Below, in pieces: positions 23,209 through 34,235 of a stretch of 64,000 bases of DNA. Below the pieces are notes generated by a model. The model worked only from the letters and a program-made list of their open reading frames with translations. It had not been told where the DNA came from and searched no databases. The position numbers and the translations under genes are program-made. The stretch covers positions 868,001-932,000 of the forward strand of contig NADL03000645.1 in NCBI GenBank assembly GCA_002205965.3, in the 5' to 3' direction. Each line of letters begins with the position of its first letter. Position 1 is the first letter of the stretch. Source of the DNA: Kappaphycus alvarezii (lineage: Eukaryota > Rhodophyta > Florideophyceae > Gigartinales > Solieriaceae).

Positions 23209-23343
23209 CGACCGGTTCAAGCAGAGAAGAGAAAGCTACTCAATTGGCAGTCGCAATGTAATTATACCTCGAGTTACAGATCGATCGGCCAAGAAGGATT
23301 GCAACCAGATTGGCATGGTCAGGTCCGCGCCGGTGTGAAATAG

Positions 23344-24977
23344 GAGAAAATAAGAAAAGATGTCCTCACCTTGTTGGACGAGTTCTCCGAAATGTGTACT
23401 GGCCGTCTCGGAAAGATATATATAGCTAAGCATCGAATTGAGCTAACGCCAGATGATAGGCCAATCTATCAACAACCGTACCGTGCCTTGCTAAAAGCAA
23501 TAGAATTTGAGAAGAAAGAGATCGACCGAATGTTATCTGCCGGAGTGATTGAACCCACGCAGTCGGAATTGGCCAGTTGGGTCGTATTCGCGCCGAAGAA
23601 GGACGGCACCTTACGTTTTTGTATAGACTATAGGAGACTGAATGCTGTAACCGTACAGAATTCCTTTCCTATACCAAGGATGGATGAGTGTATTGACTCG
23701 CTGGGGGAGGCCACTGTCTTTTCTACTCTAGACTTTAACAATGGCTACATGCAAGTCGAGATACTTGAAGAGGATATAGACAAGAATACCTTTTCTAGCC
23801 ATCCTGGTTTGTTTCGTTTTACCCGTATGCCGTTCGCTCTTAAGAATGCTCCTGCGACGTTCCAAAGGGCTGTCGATATAATCCTTTCACGGGTTTAAGT
23901 GGCAGTATGCCCTCGTTTACTTGGACGACGTGATCATTTATTCTAAGACCGTTTCAGAACATTTTTAAGCGTGTTAGAGAAGTGTTGAGCCTTTTAAGAG
24001 CCGCTGGTGTCACACTTCGCTTGGCGTAGTGCACCTTCTTTGAGGGAGAGGTCGCGTATCTGGGCCATGTCATCCGTCCGGGTCAACTCCTCGTGGATAA
24101 CAGGAATTGCGATGCTATCAAAATAGCGCTTCCACCGACTAACCAGACGGAATTAAGGTCCATTTTAGGAATGTGCAACGTTTACCGTCGGTTTATAAAG
24201 GGGTTCGCCAAGATAGCCGCGCCCTTGAACGAGAAGACTGGAAAAGGAAGTCCGTTCTAATTCTGTATCCTAGATGATGAAGAATTTGATGCCTTTATGA
24301 CGCTTAAGCAGAAGTTTGTATCACCACCTATCCTGGCTTTACCCCGCATCGGTTATAAATACACATTGGACATTGACGCTTGTGAGTATCAAGTCGGATG
24401 CACACTTTTACAAGAAACACCGAACGGTGATAAACTGCTTGTTGGGTATTGGAGTAGGAGTTTGACCAAAGCGGAACAGAATTATTCGACCACCGAGAAT
24501 GAATGCCTAGCGGTTGTTTGGTCAAATCTAACTCTACAACCTTACCTTTATGGTGACAACTTTACTCTCCGTACGGATCACCATGCATTGCGTTGGATTT
24601 TGAATCTGGCTGACGCATCCGGCCGGCTTGCGAGATGGCGGTTGAGGTTAGCCGAGTATGAATATGATGTGGAGTACCGCCCGGGTATCAAGCATCAATT
24701 GGCTGATGGTGTACCTAGACTCAGAACGGAAGGTGAAGACGACACAGATATCGACTATGAAGTCCCTTGTTTTATTTTTAAAAGCAACGCCGAACCGGAA
24801 CAAGCTGAAAGAGAAAGTTTTCTGGACTACCACGACGCTGTAGTCGCTTTTTGGAAATCCGAACTCGGTGGTAATAGAATCATTGGCCTACCGGAGGTGA
24901 TGGCACTTGCAGAGGTTGATGAACCTGCAAACCCGTTTACGGTAGAAGATTTCCTAGCTGAACAAGCCAAGGAATGA
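23344..24977 (+). pseudogene. element B reverse transcriptase and RNase H
   Basis: RT motifs in order: IYQQPYRALL, VVFAPKKDGTLRFCIDYRRL, FSTLDFNNGYMQVEI (catalytic Asp), RMPFALKNAPATFQRA, then after a frameshift at about 23,893 LVYLDDVIIYSKTVSEHF (intact YLDD) and YLGHVI. RNase H follows with TLDIDACEYQVGCTLLQE, NYSTTENECLAVVW and LRTDHHALRWIL, retaining the Asp-Glu-Asp set. A further frameshift lies in a T run near 23,964, with a TAG at about 24,027, a TAA near 24,258 and a TGA at 24975-24977. It is a Ty3-type RT, whose order before integrase confirms the family. Confidence 0.85.
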
Positions 24978-25841
24978 TTCTGCCTAGGGAAGGCCAATGC
25001 AGTCAGTGAAAATGATTCAGAGTTCGACTTCGAACGATACGGTATTCTTGTTCGAAAGTCCAAATTGGACGGAGCTCTGCAACTAGTTGTTCTTAACTCG
25101 CTCCGAGCACGGTTACTGTACATAGCTCAATATCCCCGTTTAGCCGGTCACCCTGGTGGAAGTAGAATGTATTATTCCCTTCAGCGGGAGTACTACTGGC
25201 CGCAAACGGCTAGAGATATGTTTATGAACGTCCGGGATTGTGTTAGCTGTGCTCGTAACCGCGGAACCATACGGAAGTTTCAGAAGTTTATGAAACTCTT
25301 CCCGGCTATTGGCCCCCTCGAATTCGTCGCAATGGATTTGCTCGGACCGCTACGGAAGACTACTCGTGGCTTTTTCTTTATTCTGGTTATCACCGGCCGG
25401 TTCTCTAAGCTCACTCGCTGTATTCCTTTACGAACTACTACCGCCGCTGTTGTCGCAGCTGCTTTCCTTGACCACTGAGTTTATGCTTATGACGCCCCTC
25501 TTTATGTCTTAACTGGTAACGGGAAACAGTTTACTGCTAAGTTATTTGACGCGGTTTGCAATATGCTGGGATCCCGCCATTTCTTAACCACGGCCTATCA
25601 CCCTCAAACTAATGAGCAAGCCGAACGGTTTAATAAGAAAATTGTACAGCGCCTCCGTCACTATGTGGAAGAACATCAAACCGACCGGGATCTTTATCTG
25701 CAACCATTGACCTACGCCTACAATATGCAGGTACACCGGGTAACGGAAACTACTCCCTTTGATTTGGTATCAACTCGACATCCGGCGAGTATCACCGTTA
25801 CGGGAACAATTGATCGAGTGGCTGACTCCGCTACGGATTAA
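24978..25841 (+). pseudogene. element B integrase
   Basis: An HHCC region (GHPGGSRMYYSLQREYYWP, then DCVSCARNR) is followed by the core. The first catalytic Asp is present (EFVAMDLLGPL). The second is lost: the motif reads LTGNGKQFTAKLFDA where LTDNG is expected. The Glu is present (NEQAERFNKKI). A TGA at 25476-25478 replaces what is normally Trp before VY.YGAP, and a TAA at 25839-25841 follows. The lost Asp would itself abolish strand transfer. Confidence 0.8.
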
Positions 25842-26530
25842 ACCCTAATTCCTGTACAGCTGAAACGAGCGACGATGCGCCGACTTCGGTATGCTTTACA
25901 AAAAGCTAACTTGAAGATGACTACCGCGCAAGAAAAAGCAAAACAGGACTTTGATCGGAAAGTGAGATTCCGACCGGTTATCCGTTCGGGGGATACTGTA
26001 TTTTTCGATCGACCGCCACGGGCTCTGCGTCCTATCGAACGAGCAGAAAAGAATCCGTTGACGGGAGAAGTTGACACCGAAGAGGCAAGGCTAGACGAGG
26101 GAAGGAAAAAGCTTCTTCCCCGCACTACTGGTCCGTGCGTGGTCAAATCTGTTACCGACTCGGTTGTCTACATTGAGCAGGATGTTCTCCTTATCCCCGT
26201 CAGTATTGACCTGGTTACTAAGGTTCCGAGCGATCTTTTGCCTTTATCTTGTTTATTCGATACGGCTACAGTTCCTACTCCTCGGTCTGGTGAATCCTCT
26301 ACAGTACCTATTCTTCCCGATCGGCATTCTCCTACTTTATTACATTCCGATACGGAGGACGAGGAATACGTGGTGGAAAAGATCGTGTCGCACCGCGAAA
26401 CACCGACCGAAATGGAGTACAGAGTCCGTTGGTTCGGATATCCCCGGATGAGGATACGTTTGAACCCGCTGACGGCCTCCCGGAAAACCATATACGTCAG
26501 TATTGGCGCCGGCGGAGCCGTCGAGCTAAG
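25842..26530 (+). pseudogene. element B integrase tail and chromodomain
   Basis: A basic GPY-type tail (DFDRKVRFRPVIRSGDTVFF, later TTGPCVVKSV) is followed by a chromodomain: EEYVVEKIVSHRETPTEMEY, then RVRWFGY with the aromatic residues that form the methyl-lysine cage. A one-base shift near 26,440 moves the second half (DEDTFEPADGLPENHI, QYWRRR) into another frame. Chromodomains direct chromovirus integration to heterochromatin marked by histone methylation. This supports the class assignment strongly. Confidence 0.85.
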
Positions 26531-26540
26531 GAGGGGGTAA

Positions 26541-27840
26541 GCCGAACGTCTTTTTCCTCGCCGAAAGCGGGCCCAATCCTAACTGTGCAGGTAATGAGTT
26601 TATTGTGATGGAAGGGTTAGATACCGAACGGAGTTACATGCCATTTCACGAAAATCGTGCATAGTCTCCCTAGGCACTAATGGCTTCCAGGCTGGTGTTC
26701 CGAACGGTATTCAGTGCACCTTTACCTTACCGAAAGGAACCCAAATGGGAATGGACGGACCGAACCGACGATGGACGAGTGGATGCTTGCCGAACGGAAG
26801 CTATTTTCGCCAAAATCTGACATAGTCCAACTAGGCGGTTATGGCCTCCCAAGGCTGGTATTCCTGACGTTGGTGATATTCCTGACTGTGGTGAGAGAGA
26901 AGTACCGATCGGCCTCCCAGATCTCATGTAGTCCAACCCTTCCGGGTTTTCCCGAATTCCGCACGGCTCTTACCGAACGTACGCCCCTTCTGGGACGTGT
27001 TTACTTTACTGTTTTCCGAACGGACACTCTTTCTATAGTGTACCACTCTTTCTGGAGTGTACTGTATTTTCCCGAAGGGACCCCTTTCTGGGGCCGTAAA
27101 ACTATTGGGACATACCCGAAGGATGATGTATACCGAACGGGAAATGGTCCAAGGGGAAGGGAGGAACCGGACGGAAAAGGAGGATGATGTGAAAAGGAGA
27201 GGCAACCGTGAGGGACGGAGTTCGCGCAAGCCAAGGGTGGGCAACGGACTTTGTATCCGGCCACGGTCAAAATGCAAAGAGTGGAAACCGACAACGCATG
27301 GTTCAAAAAGAAGAAAAACACAGACCGGGAGGTGGAATGACTGAGAGATGGCAAGAATGATGGCAAATGAATGGATGATTCTGTACCTACCGCACGTGGA
27401 TACTTTTGATTGGTTCAGTAGGGCGCAGGAACCCCCTTACTTCGTTATTTATGCGTTTTTATTGGTTCATTCACTGTACCAGAAAACGGCGAAACGCCTC
27501 CAGGAGTACCTGCTGCAAAATGTACCATGCTGAAGGACATAAAGTCTACCTAACGGTGAAGAAGACGACAAAGATGGTAAAAAGAAAATAGTCCCATTCT
27601 GAAACGATTAACGCTACAGCTCTGAATTCTTGTCAATGTAAAGAGGAGGGTACCTCCCCCTCACTGGCTTTGACAGAATCGGAAACTGAGTACTAGAAGT
27701 CAAAATATCACCGTTCGGGATAGCAGAAAAGGGGAAAAACAGTCTGAACCAGAACGTCGGTAACTTTTCTTGTGAAGTAGAAAAAAAAAGGTAACTACTG
27801 ATCGGTTAATTCAACACAACAACATTACCGCTCGGCACTA
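26541..27840. other. element B region between chromodomain and antisense frame
   Basis: No convincing protein. Three imperfect repeats of about 110-130 bases carry a CATAGTC(C/T).(A/C)CTAGGC..TATGGC.TCC core (about 26,660, 26,820 and 26,930). CCGNNCGG octamers are dense here (26,624; 26,700; 26,790; 26,905; 26,959; 27,016; 27,133; 27,166; 27,711; 27,828). Confidence 0.5.
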
Positions 27841-30116
27841 TCAATGATGACGACGACGTTTGGTACCCCTATCTGTAATTGCCGTCTCGGATGGTATCTC
27901 CGCAACTTCACCAGACTCTGGCCTCACCCGCACGGAAGTACGCTGATTAGCTAAGATGTCCCGATAACGGTCTGCATCCATCATGGTACTTAGTGACAGG
28001 CGCAGACCTTCATCAACCGAATCGAGAACAGGACGGCAGGTGTGGCGGCAGACGGCTTGGATTTCGCGAAGTAGAATTACCGTTTCGGAAGAGACCAAAG
28101 TGGTATCAGAAATCAACGCTCCGCTCGGATGATCAGGAGAAACCGCCGCCGGAGATGAGTCACTGCTTTCGTAGTCCGGTTTCCAAGAAGCGACAGGCAG
28201 AGGAGGACCGGTCGTAGTTGTAGGACGTGCAAGGCGAAAACCCATGGTAGGGGTTACACCACTACTGGACGGAATAATACGAGGAAGTGCGACTCGCTCA
28301 CAACCCGGCACCTTCTGTACGGACTTCTGAATCTTTTCTACCACCGGACGGTCTTCGTTTATCTCTCTTTCTCCGCTCGGTCGTTCTTCTCCTTGATGCA
28401 CTGTAGACTTACCGTGCGGTTCGTCATGTACCGTCGGTTCGGGCGCAGGCACAGGATTGCCGCGGAGAGGAGGTGCCTTCGTCGCGCAGGACAAAGGAGC
28501 AGATGGCTTCGCGGATCCGCTCAGTTTGCTCGCAGGAGGATAGGGATGAGAAGTAGCTGACACAAAGGATACCGCACGGGAAATCGTTGGAGGCGGAAGT
28601 GGTGCGGAAGTCGCCAAGGGCTCCATCGGACTGACCATTTCTCGACCGCTGGGTGCAGGCGCTGGAGTAGTTTCAACCGGAGCGGGAGATGTAAGAGGTG
28701 TGTAACGACCACCACCATCGGATAAGACTTCTTCGGGACCTTGATTTCGAGCGGAGAACTGTAACCGACTTCTGGCGGAGGAGGGAGTGTTGGATAGCGA
28801 TGATCGGAATCCCGTATCGGTACCAATGAATCCTCTTCCCAGTTGTATCCGCAGAAACCGGGGTACGCGGGCCACTGGATACAGCGCAGATGACGGAAAA
28901 TGGCCACTGCGTAGTCTGGTCGGTAAGCAGAGTCGCGCACGATGTTTCCGACGCGGAATGCCTCGATTTCGCGCATCAAATGCTCGGGAATTGGAAAAAG
29001 ACGACCACAGTCACCGCTCGGTACGTCAACTTCTTGACTATAGAGACGAGGATCTTGCGAACGGACAAAGTTGGTGATACCGAAGTACGCCGCCTTGAGT
29101 ATAGCCAAGCCGGCGAACACGATGTACTCGTACAAGGCAACAGTCCAAAGTATATCCGTCAGGCGACGATCCGAACGGTGAGGCTCACGCAACAGGCAAT
29201 GAGAGAAGTACGCGAAGACGGATGGGGTGGGGATGCACAAACTGCGTGTTGCTTCGAGTTCTTCCCATCCGTTCGGAGTCGTGATGTACAGGTTCGCGCG
29301 CAGATGCCGGGGTACGTCGAAGAATTTCGTTCGGTGAGCCTGGTGCATGAAGTTGTCCTTGGAGCGAGAACGGATGCGGTGCTCGGTAAAGGCCGACTCA
29401 CCCCAACGCTGCCGATCGGAAAACCAGAAGATTGAGCGGTCGTAAGGTTGGTCAAATCAGACGAATTCCGGAGATGGCCGAATCGGATGAGAGTGGAAAC
29501 CATGTCTTGTAACCAAAGCAACAATCCGTTCGGCATAACCAAGTTCGCCAGTGCAGCGGATCCATACAGAGTCCATTCCGGGCGGTGCTTCCAGAATCAC
29601 ACCAATGTGAGCCCAGTGCTGCTGCCAGGACAGCTCTCGGCCCTTGACATTCTTTCGATACGGTGGTTGGATAAGTGGTATAGCAGCGAACCGTTCGGCA
29701 TCCAGTAACTTTTGATGCCCACGAATGAAGTCGTCCACCCCCATCAGGACCCGCACCGCACGGAAAGAATCCCCACGACCAGAACGATGGTCCAACTCTT
29801 GTCCGGGGAGAACCGGCAAGCTCGGAGGCGGCCGACGGGAAATGATGACTTGAACTGAAGCTCCGGACGGTGTTGCGTACTGTAGCGCTTCTTGATCACT
29901 GGACGGAATGTGGTGAGGAATCGATGGCAGGTTCCCCCACTCAGTCCCTATCGCTACAGCGTCATACCGAACGGAAGGAAGTGGGTTAGAAGATGTTAGA
30001 AGTTGAGACGGTGGATCTCCTCCGGTCGGCATGTCAAGGGAAGTGCGACGGTTTCTCCGTGCGGTAGGTGGAAATGGGCTGCGAAAGGAAAGTGATAACG
30101 ATGGCGGAGAGGGCAT
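27841..30116 (-). pseudogene. long antisense open frame inside element B, function unknown
   Basis: From an ATG at 30,116 the minus strand is open to 28,521 except for one TGA (29,457-29,459); near 28,735 the coding signal shifts to the frame ending at 27,841. Together about 755 codons. The N-terminal half looks globular (AVRVLMGVDDFIRGHQKLL, SWQQHWAHIGVILEAPPGM, ALYEYIVFAGLAILKAAYFG, RDSAYRPDYAVAIFRHLRC). The C-terminal third is Pro/Ser/Thr-rich and ends RGTKRRRHH. I recognise no family. The TGA fits a C-to-T change in CGA or a G-to-A change in TGG. Antisense frames between pol and the 3' LTR are known in some plant Ty3 elements (for example Grande), so this may be an element gene; the 3' LTR upstream of it could supply a promoter. 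Confidence 0.6.
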
Positions 30117-30210
30117 GCGAGGGGAACAGAAAGGAAGGGATGGCTGACCGTGCTGGAAAAGAGCAGGAAAAGAGAGGAAGAATGACGGAAGACTCACGCC
30201 CGAGAACGTG

Positions 30211-30230
30211 GGCAGAGGTAAGGTGGGGGG
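30211..30230 (+). other. polypurine tract of element B
   Basis: Twenty bases, GGCAGAGGTAAGGTGGGGGG, with a single pyrimidine besides one T, two bases before the 3' LTR. This is where plus-strand DNA synthesis would be primed. Confidence 0.8.
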
Positions 30231-30232
30231 TC

Positions 30233-30919
30233 TGTGGTATAATAAGTGAAGTGACCGCACGGTAAGTGGAATGGCTGAATTTATAATGATCCGAGGGAGG
30301 ATCATCCGGCCTTTCGGTTGTTTGGCGATGCACACGTTGACCCGCTCTGCGACCACGTGGCAAAGGTGAGGATGTACAGCAGTGTACAACGCACAGGGGT
30401 GAGGAATCCGTAAGGTAATTACGGGACTGTGGAGAGTACTGTAGGGTATAGTTTAGTATTTCGTATGATAATTAGTAGAAATTGACACTTGTATGCACGG
30501 GACCATTAGGGTCTAGTGCCAGGTCCAATCGGACTCCGTACGGACTTCACAGATATTTAACTGTGATCTCCTTTACGGTGCCCGTCAAGTAAAGAGGTAA
30601 GCACCCTTCCACCTTGGAGTTCCCTGTTTTACTTTGACCTTTTCCTCTCCCGCTCGGTTACTCCTTGTTTTACTAGTCCCCTTCTGGTCTGTATCGCGCC
30701 GTCACCGTCTCCGCGTATTTCCCCCAACCGCGGCACGGTTAGCTCATCCCGAGAGTGAGCCAGCCTCTGTCTTGTGTTTCCCTTGTTATTACGTTTGGTG
30801 GTCCCTCGCTGGTTGCAGACCTACCTAACGCTCTACCAATCTACCGAGGTCCTTCCCTTTTCCGAACGGAGACTTCCAATAGGTAAGAGAGAAGTGAACC
30901 CTAACGGTTTTATACCTCA
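30233..30919 (+). repeat. 3' LTR of element B
   Basis: Partner of 19056-19744. Ends TGTGGTATA...ATACCTCA. Differences are concentrated at the 5' end (G to A), at about 30,440-30,470 (short indels) and at about 30,873-30,883. Confidence 0.9.
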
Positions 30920-31900
30920 ATCTAGACTCCAATGCCGTTGGATTTTGTTTCTTGCGGAGTAATAAAAAAAAGTCGCGAATATTGAATATCCGCCCAGTAC
31001 CATCTCCATCACTGCTCGCTCGGGTCTCCCGCGCGGCTCTCTGAGCCCAAATACGAACAAGCTTGACCACACTTGCATCTGGGTGGAGAGTTCTAGGGTC
31101 CAGCGTGTCTACAAGCGGATCATCACTCAAGATCAATCGCGGTTTCAAGCCGAACATTACTTCTAATTGCAAAAGGCCATCCTTCCCATTTCGCGTGCGA
31201 TACATTTGCACAACTGCGGGGATAAGTTCATCCCAATCTTTGCCGGATGACATCATGACTTTTCTCAATTCATGTTTCATGGTTCCCACCATGAACTCTG
31301 CCCTTCCGTTCGCCTGTGGTGCATATTCGCTTACTGGTTTCCACTCAATGCCGTTCTTTTGCAGGAAATCTCGGAAAGCTTTGGCAATGAAAACAGGGCT
31401 GTTATCTATGACTACGTGCTTATTGTTCCAGTATCTCTTCACGCTCAGACGTAATTGCGACATCAGCAGTTTCCCTCTTGGTTGGCCTCACTATCAGCCA
31501 GCCGCTTAAGTGCTTAACGCTAACAAGAATTTATTTGTTGCGGCTTTCTGTTTTTATAAGTGGCCCCGCAAAATCCATCGAAAATATGTCGAAAAGACCG
31601 CTTATGGGTTGTCGAAGCGTCGTGTTATACTTCTCATCCCTCGAGTCTTTTTTCATTCATCACACGTTTTACAAAATTTATTGACATCCCGCACTACACC
31701 AGACCACCAGAACCTTTCCCGAACGAATTTTATCGTTGCCCTTCGGTCCCAATCATGAAAAGCATCCAAAAACTTCCCTCTACATTCTATAGTAGGCACA
31801 AAAAGCAGAGTTTTTCCTTTCCGAGGAAAGAGGACGCCCTTGCATACTAAGTATGCTTTCGCCTGGCGTTTGCATTTTTTGGTACGCGCGCGGTACCCAT
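30920..31900 (-). pseudogene. element A integrase, main part
   Basis: The minus strand shows an HHCC region near 31.7 kb (FVRERFWWSGVVRDVNKFC, KTCDE), the core start MDFAGPL near 31.57 kb with the first Asp, and the open piece 31,463-30,920 with the second Asp (HVVIDNSPVFIAKAF) and the Glu (QANGRAEFMVGTMKHELRK). The frame then runs into element B at 30,919 and resumes at 19,055. The Gly usual after DN is Ser. Frame changes at about 31.45-31.55 kb break it. Confidence 0.7.
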
Positions 31901-31959
31901 CGTGGACAGTTACCTCCGAATGTTTTCCAAGTCTTCTTTGTACCGCCCCGCCGTCTCCG

Positions 31960-32518
31960 TCACATCTATGACCGCCATTACTTCATCACTGACTAAGTAC
32001 TCTTCGACTTCATCCTTAATAGTACGCCTGATCTCCTCCACTGCTTCTGCGCCTGCCTGTGACAGGTAGTCTGCGGTCTCATTTTGAGTTCCCGGTTAAT
32101 GGCGGATCTCAAACTCATATTCAGCGATAATATGTAACCACCTAGCTAGGCGTCGGTGCAAATCCTTTTTCGCGAACGCCGAACGCAAGGTCTCAAGATC
32201 AGAATGTAAGACAAAGCTGAGACGCAACAAATACGGTCTGAATTTCTTGAGGTCAAAGATTACAGCCAACGCCTCCTGTTCAAAAGTACTGTATCTCCTC
32301 TCCGCTATTTGCAACTTACGGCTCGCAAATTGCGTTGGGTGCTCCTTCCCATTTTCGTCTTCCTTGACCAACACTGCCCCTAATGTGTGTCGTGGTGCAT
32401 CTGTATAAACTGTGAATGGTTTGCGTATGTTTGGCAATAGAAACACTGGTGGTTTCGTCATGACTTCTTTCAACACAGAAAAGGCCCTTTCCGCATCATC
32501 GTTCCATTTGAACTCCAC
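31960..32518 (-). pseudogene. element A RNase H and connection
   Basis: Open 32,518-32,096. It reads FKWNDDAERAFSVLKEVM, FTVYTDAPRHTLGAVLV (Asp; the usual Ser/Ala after TDA is Pro), RRYSTFEQEALAVIFDLKKF (Glu), and FVLHSDLETLRSAF (Asp). A stop near 32,094-32,096 precedes PGTQNETADYLSQAG, the expected next block, in the same frame. This is the standard Ty3 RNase H. Confidence 0.75.
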
Positions 32519-32607
32519 ATTTGGACTGAAAACCCATGAAAAGGGAAGGCAATGTGCGCAAAACCTCGGATAAATCGGCGATAGTACGACGCCATGCCTA
32601 AGAATGA

Positions 32608-33702
32608 TCAGAGTTCAGTCTTTGTCAATGGCGTCGGCGCATTTGATAGTGCACTGATCTTTGCTGGATCCTTTCGGACTGTACTCTCACTCACGATATG
32701 CCCAAGCATTGCGATCTCTGGCTTCGCAAAGTTGCATTTCTTCAGCTTTAGGTTTAAGCCAACCCGCCGCAATCTGCCAAGGACAACAGACATGTGTGTC
32801 AGGTGTTCTTCCCAATTCCCCGACTTCACTACTATGTCAACAATATACACAATGACAAACGGCAGGTCCTCAAAAAGGATTTTTGCCACTCTCTGGAAAC
32901 ACTGTGGAATGTTCTTGACCCCAAAGGGCATGACCAAAAAGCAAAAAGAACCGTATCGGTAGCAAAATGTCGTCACCTCCTGTACTTTCTCATGTAGTCG
33001 AATATTCCAATATCCCGTGAACAAATCAAGACTGGTGAAAATCTTTCCGCCTACCATAGCGTCGATAAGCTCCTCGGTATTAGATGTTGGCCAGCTGTCG
33101 GCCTTCATTCTTTTGTTCAAGGGCCTAAAGTCCACACAGAATCGATGCGTCCCGTTATTCTTATCGGCGATAAAAACAGCAAAGCCCAATGGAGGATTGC
33201 ACGGGCGCCGTATCCGAGCACTCATCATCTTATCAAGCTCATCTCGGATCACGGCGTTATGCAGTGGCGATGTTCTTCTCCAGGGTTCACAAAGTGGAGT
33301 GTAGTCGTTGAGCTCAAATGTGTGGGTTAACGGGACCTTTCCGGGTGTGATATCATCAATACTCCAAGCTACCACTTTTTCACCCTCCAACAACATTCTT
33401 AAGAACCTCTTCTTCACGTCTTTCGGCATTTGCTTCGTCGCTTTCATTAACAAGGCGATTTGCTTGTCGTCCAATTCCTTCAACTTCAGAATCTCTGAAT
33501 CAGGCTCAGTACATTCTACCCACACCTTGCTACTCGCGGGTGGCAGTCTATCATCCTTCCTGGGCTCTTCGTCTTTCACTTCTATGTCAGCCACATCTGC
33601 TTCTCGTATGCATATCACGTATGCTGGATTATCATTTCCAGCTTTTTTGTCGGTTGCATTCACAACATTGTCACTAGACCCATCTTCTCCCTCTTCATCC
33701 AC
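32608..33702 (-). pseudogene. element A reverse transcriptase, active-site mutant
   Basis: This 364-codon frame begins in an acidic protease-RT linker and covers most RT motifs: RRTSPLHNAVIRDELDKMM, GFAVFIADKNNGTHRFCVDF, FTSLDLFTGYWNIRL (Asp), FLVMPFGVKNIPQCFQRV, and LKLKKCNFAKPEIAMLGHIV. The YxDD box reads VYIVDIVVKSG, so the first Asp is Val and the enzyme is dead even though the frame is open. Conserved Asn-Ala-Pro is NIP. The frame ends at 32,608 and the thumb/RNase H continues in another frame at 32,518. Confidence 0.8.
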
Positions 33703-33735
33703 GCGTTCCAGCTCTTCCTCCGAGCTGGAAGTGAA

Positions 33736-34200
33736 CTACCCTTCTTCATCTGCGTGTGTCTGGACATCCTCAACAACGAGTGGCAATACACTCCGAATGG
33801 CTTTCGGGCCTACACCGATTCTGAACGACACCATTTGCATCGGCATGTCAATGACCGCCCCAAGCACCTCCAGAGAAGGGTTACCAATTATTATGTCAAA
33901 CGGTGAGTCGGCCAGGACCGCGAAGTTCAAGGGTATCGTGAAAGAACCTAATGTCACGGGCACCCCTTTTACGTTTCCAAATGCCATCGCAGTCTTGTTT
34001 TAGGCGACTGTGATTAGGCGCCGAGTACCAGACAGCTGGATTCCAAGCTCATTCAGTAGCCTCAACGGCAACACGTTAGGGGTTTCTCCGTATCCAACAA
34101 CGCGTGGTATCTTTTCCCGTACACCTTGATATCCACTAGGCGCAATTTGCTAGGAACCTCTTCTAGCATTATTGCTTCAATCATACTCATCCCGTTAACA
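33736..34200 (-). pseudogene. element A protease
   Basis: The intact piece (33,987-33,736) reads VTLGSFTIPLNFAVLADSPF and DIIIGNPSLEVLGAVIDM, the C-terminal half of a retropepsin. The DTG active site should lie at about 34,090-34,110 in a broken stretch (minus strand of the VVGYGETPNVLP region); I do not see it clearly. Confidence 0.55.
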
Positions 34201-34235
34201 GCAGGAGAAGAACCGTCTTTCCCATTTTCTTCTAG

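Larger units (their letters stand above)
19056..30919 (+). mobile_element. element B: chromodomain Ty3/gypsy retrotransposon (chromovirus-like), with an antisense frame
   Basis: LTRs of 689 and 687 bases (TGTGGTATA...CTCA) flank 10.5 kb. Flanks are ATCCA (19051-19055) and ATCTA (30920-30924), a 5-base duplication with one transition. The plus strand encodes gag, protease, RT, RNase H, integrase and a chromodomain. A polypurine tract (GCAGAGGTAAGGTGGGGGG, 30212-30230) precedes the 3' LTR. Between pol and the tract lie 3.7 kb including a long minus-strand frame. About 59 copies of CCGNNCGG are spread over the whole element. The LTRs differ by about a dozen substitutions plus small indels, so it is younger than element A. 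Frameshifts and stops make it non-functional. No clear tRNA primer site follows the 5' LTR. Confidence 0.9.

Noticed and set aside
20772-23343. Reassignment of TAG to glutamine, since many in-frame stops of element B are TAG
   Set aside because: TAA and TGA also occur in frame in pol, frameshifts are present too, and the zinc-finger gene uses ordinary codons. Transition-driven decay explains all three stop types.
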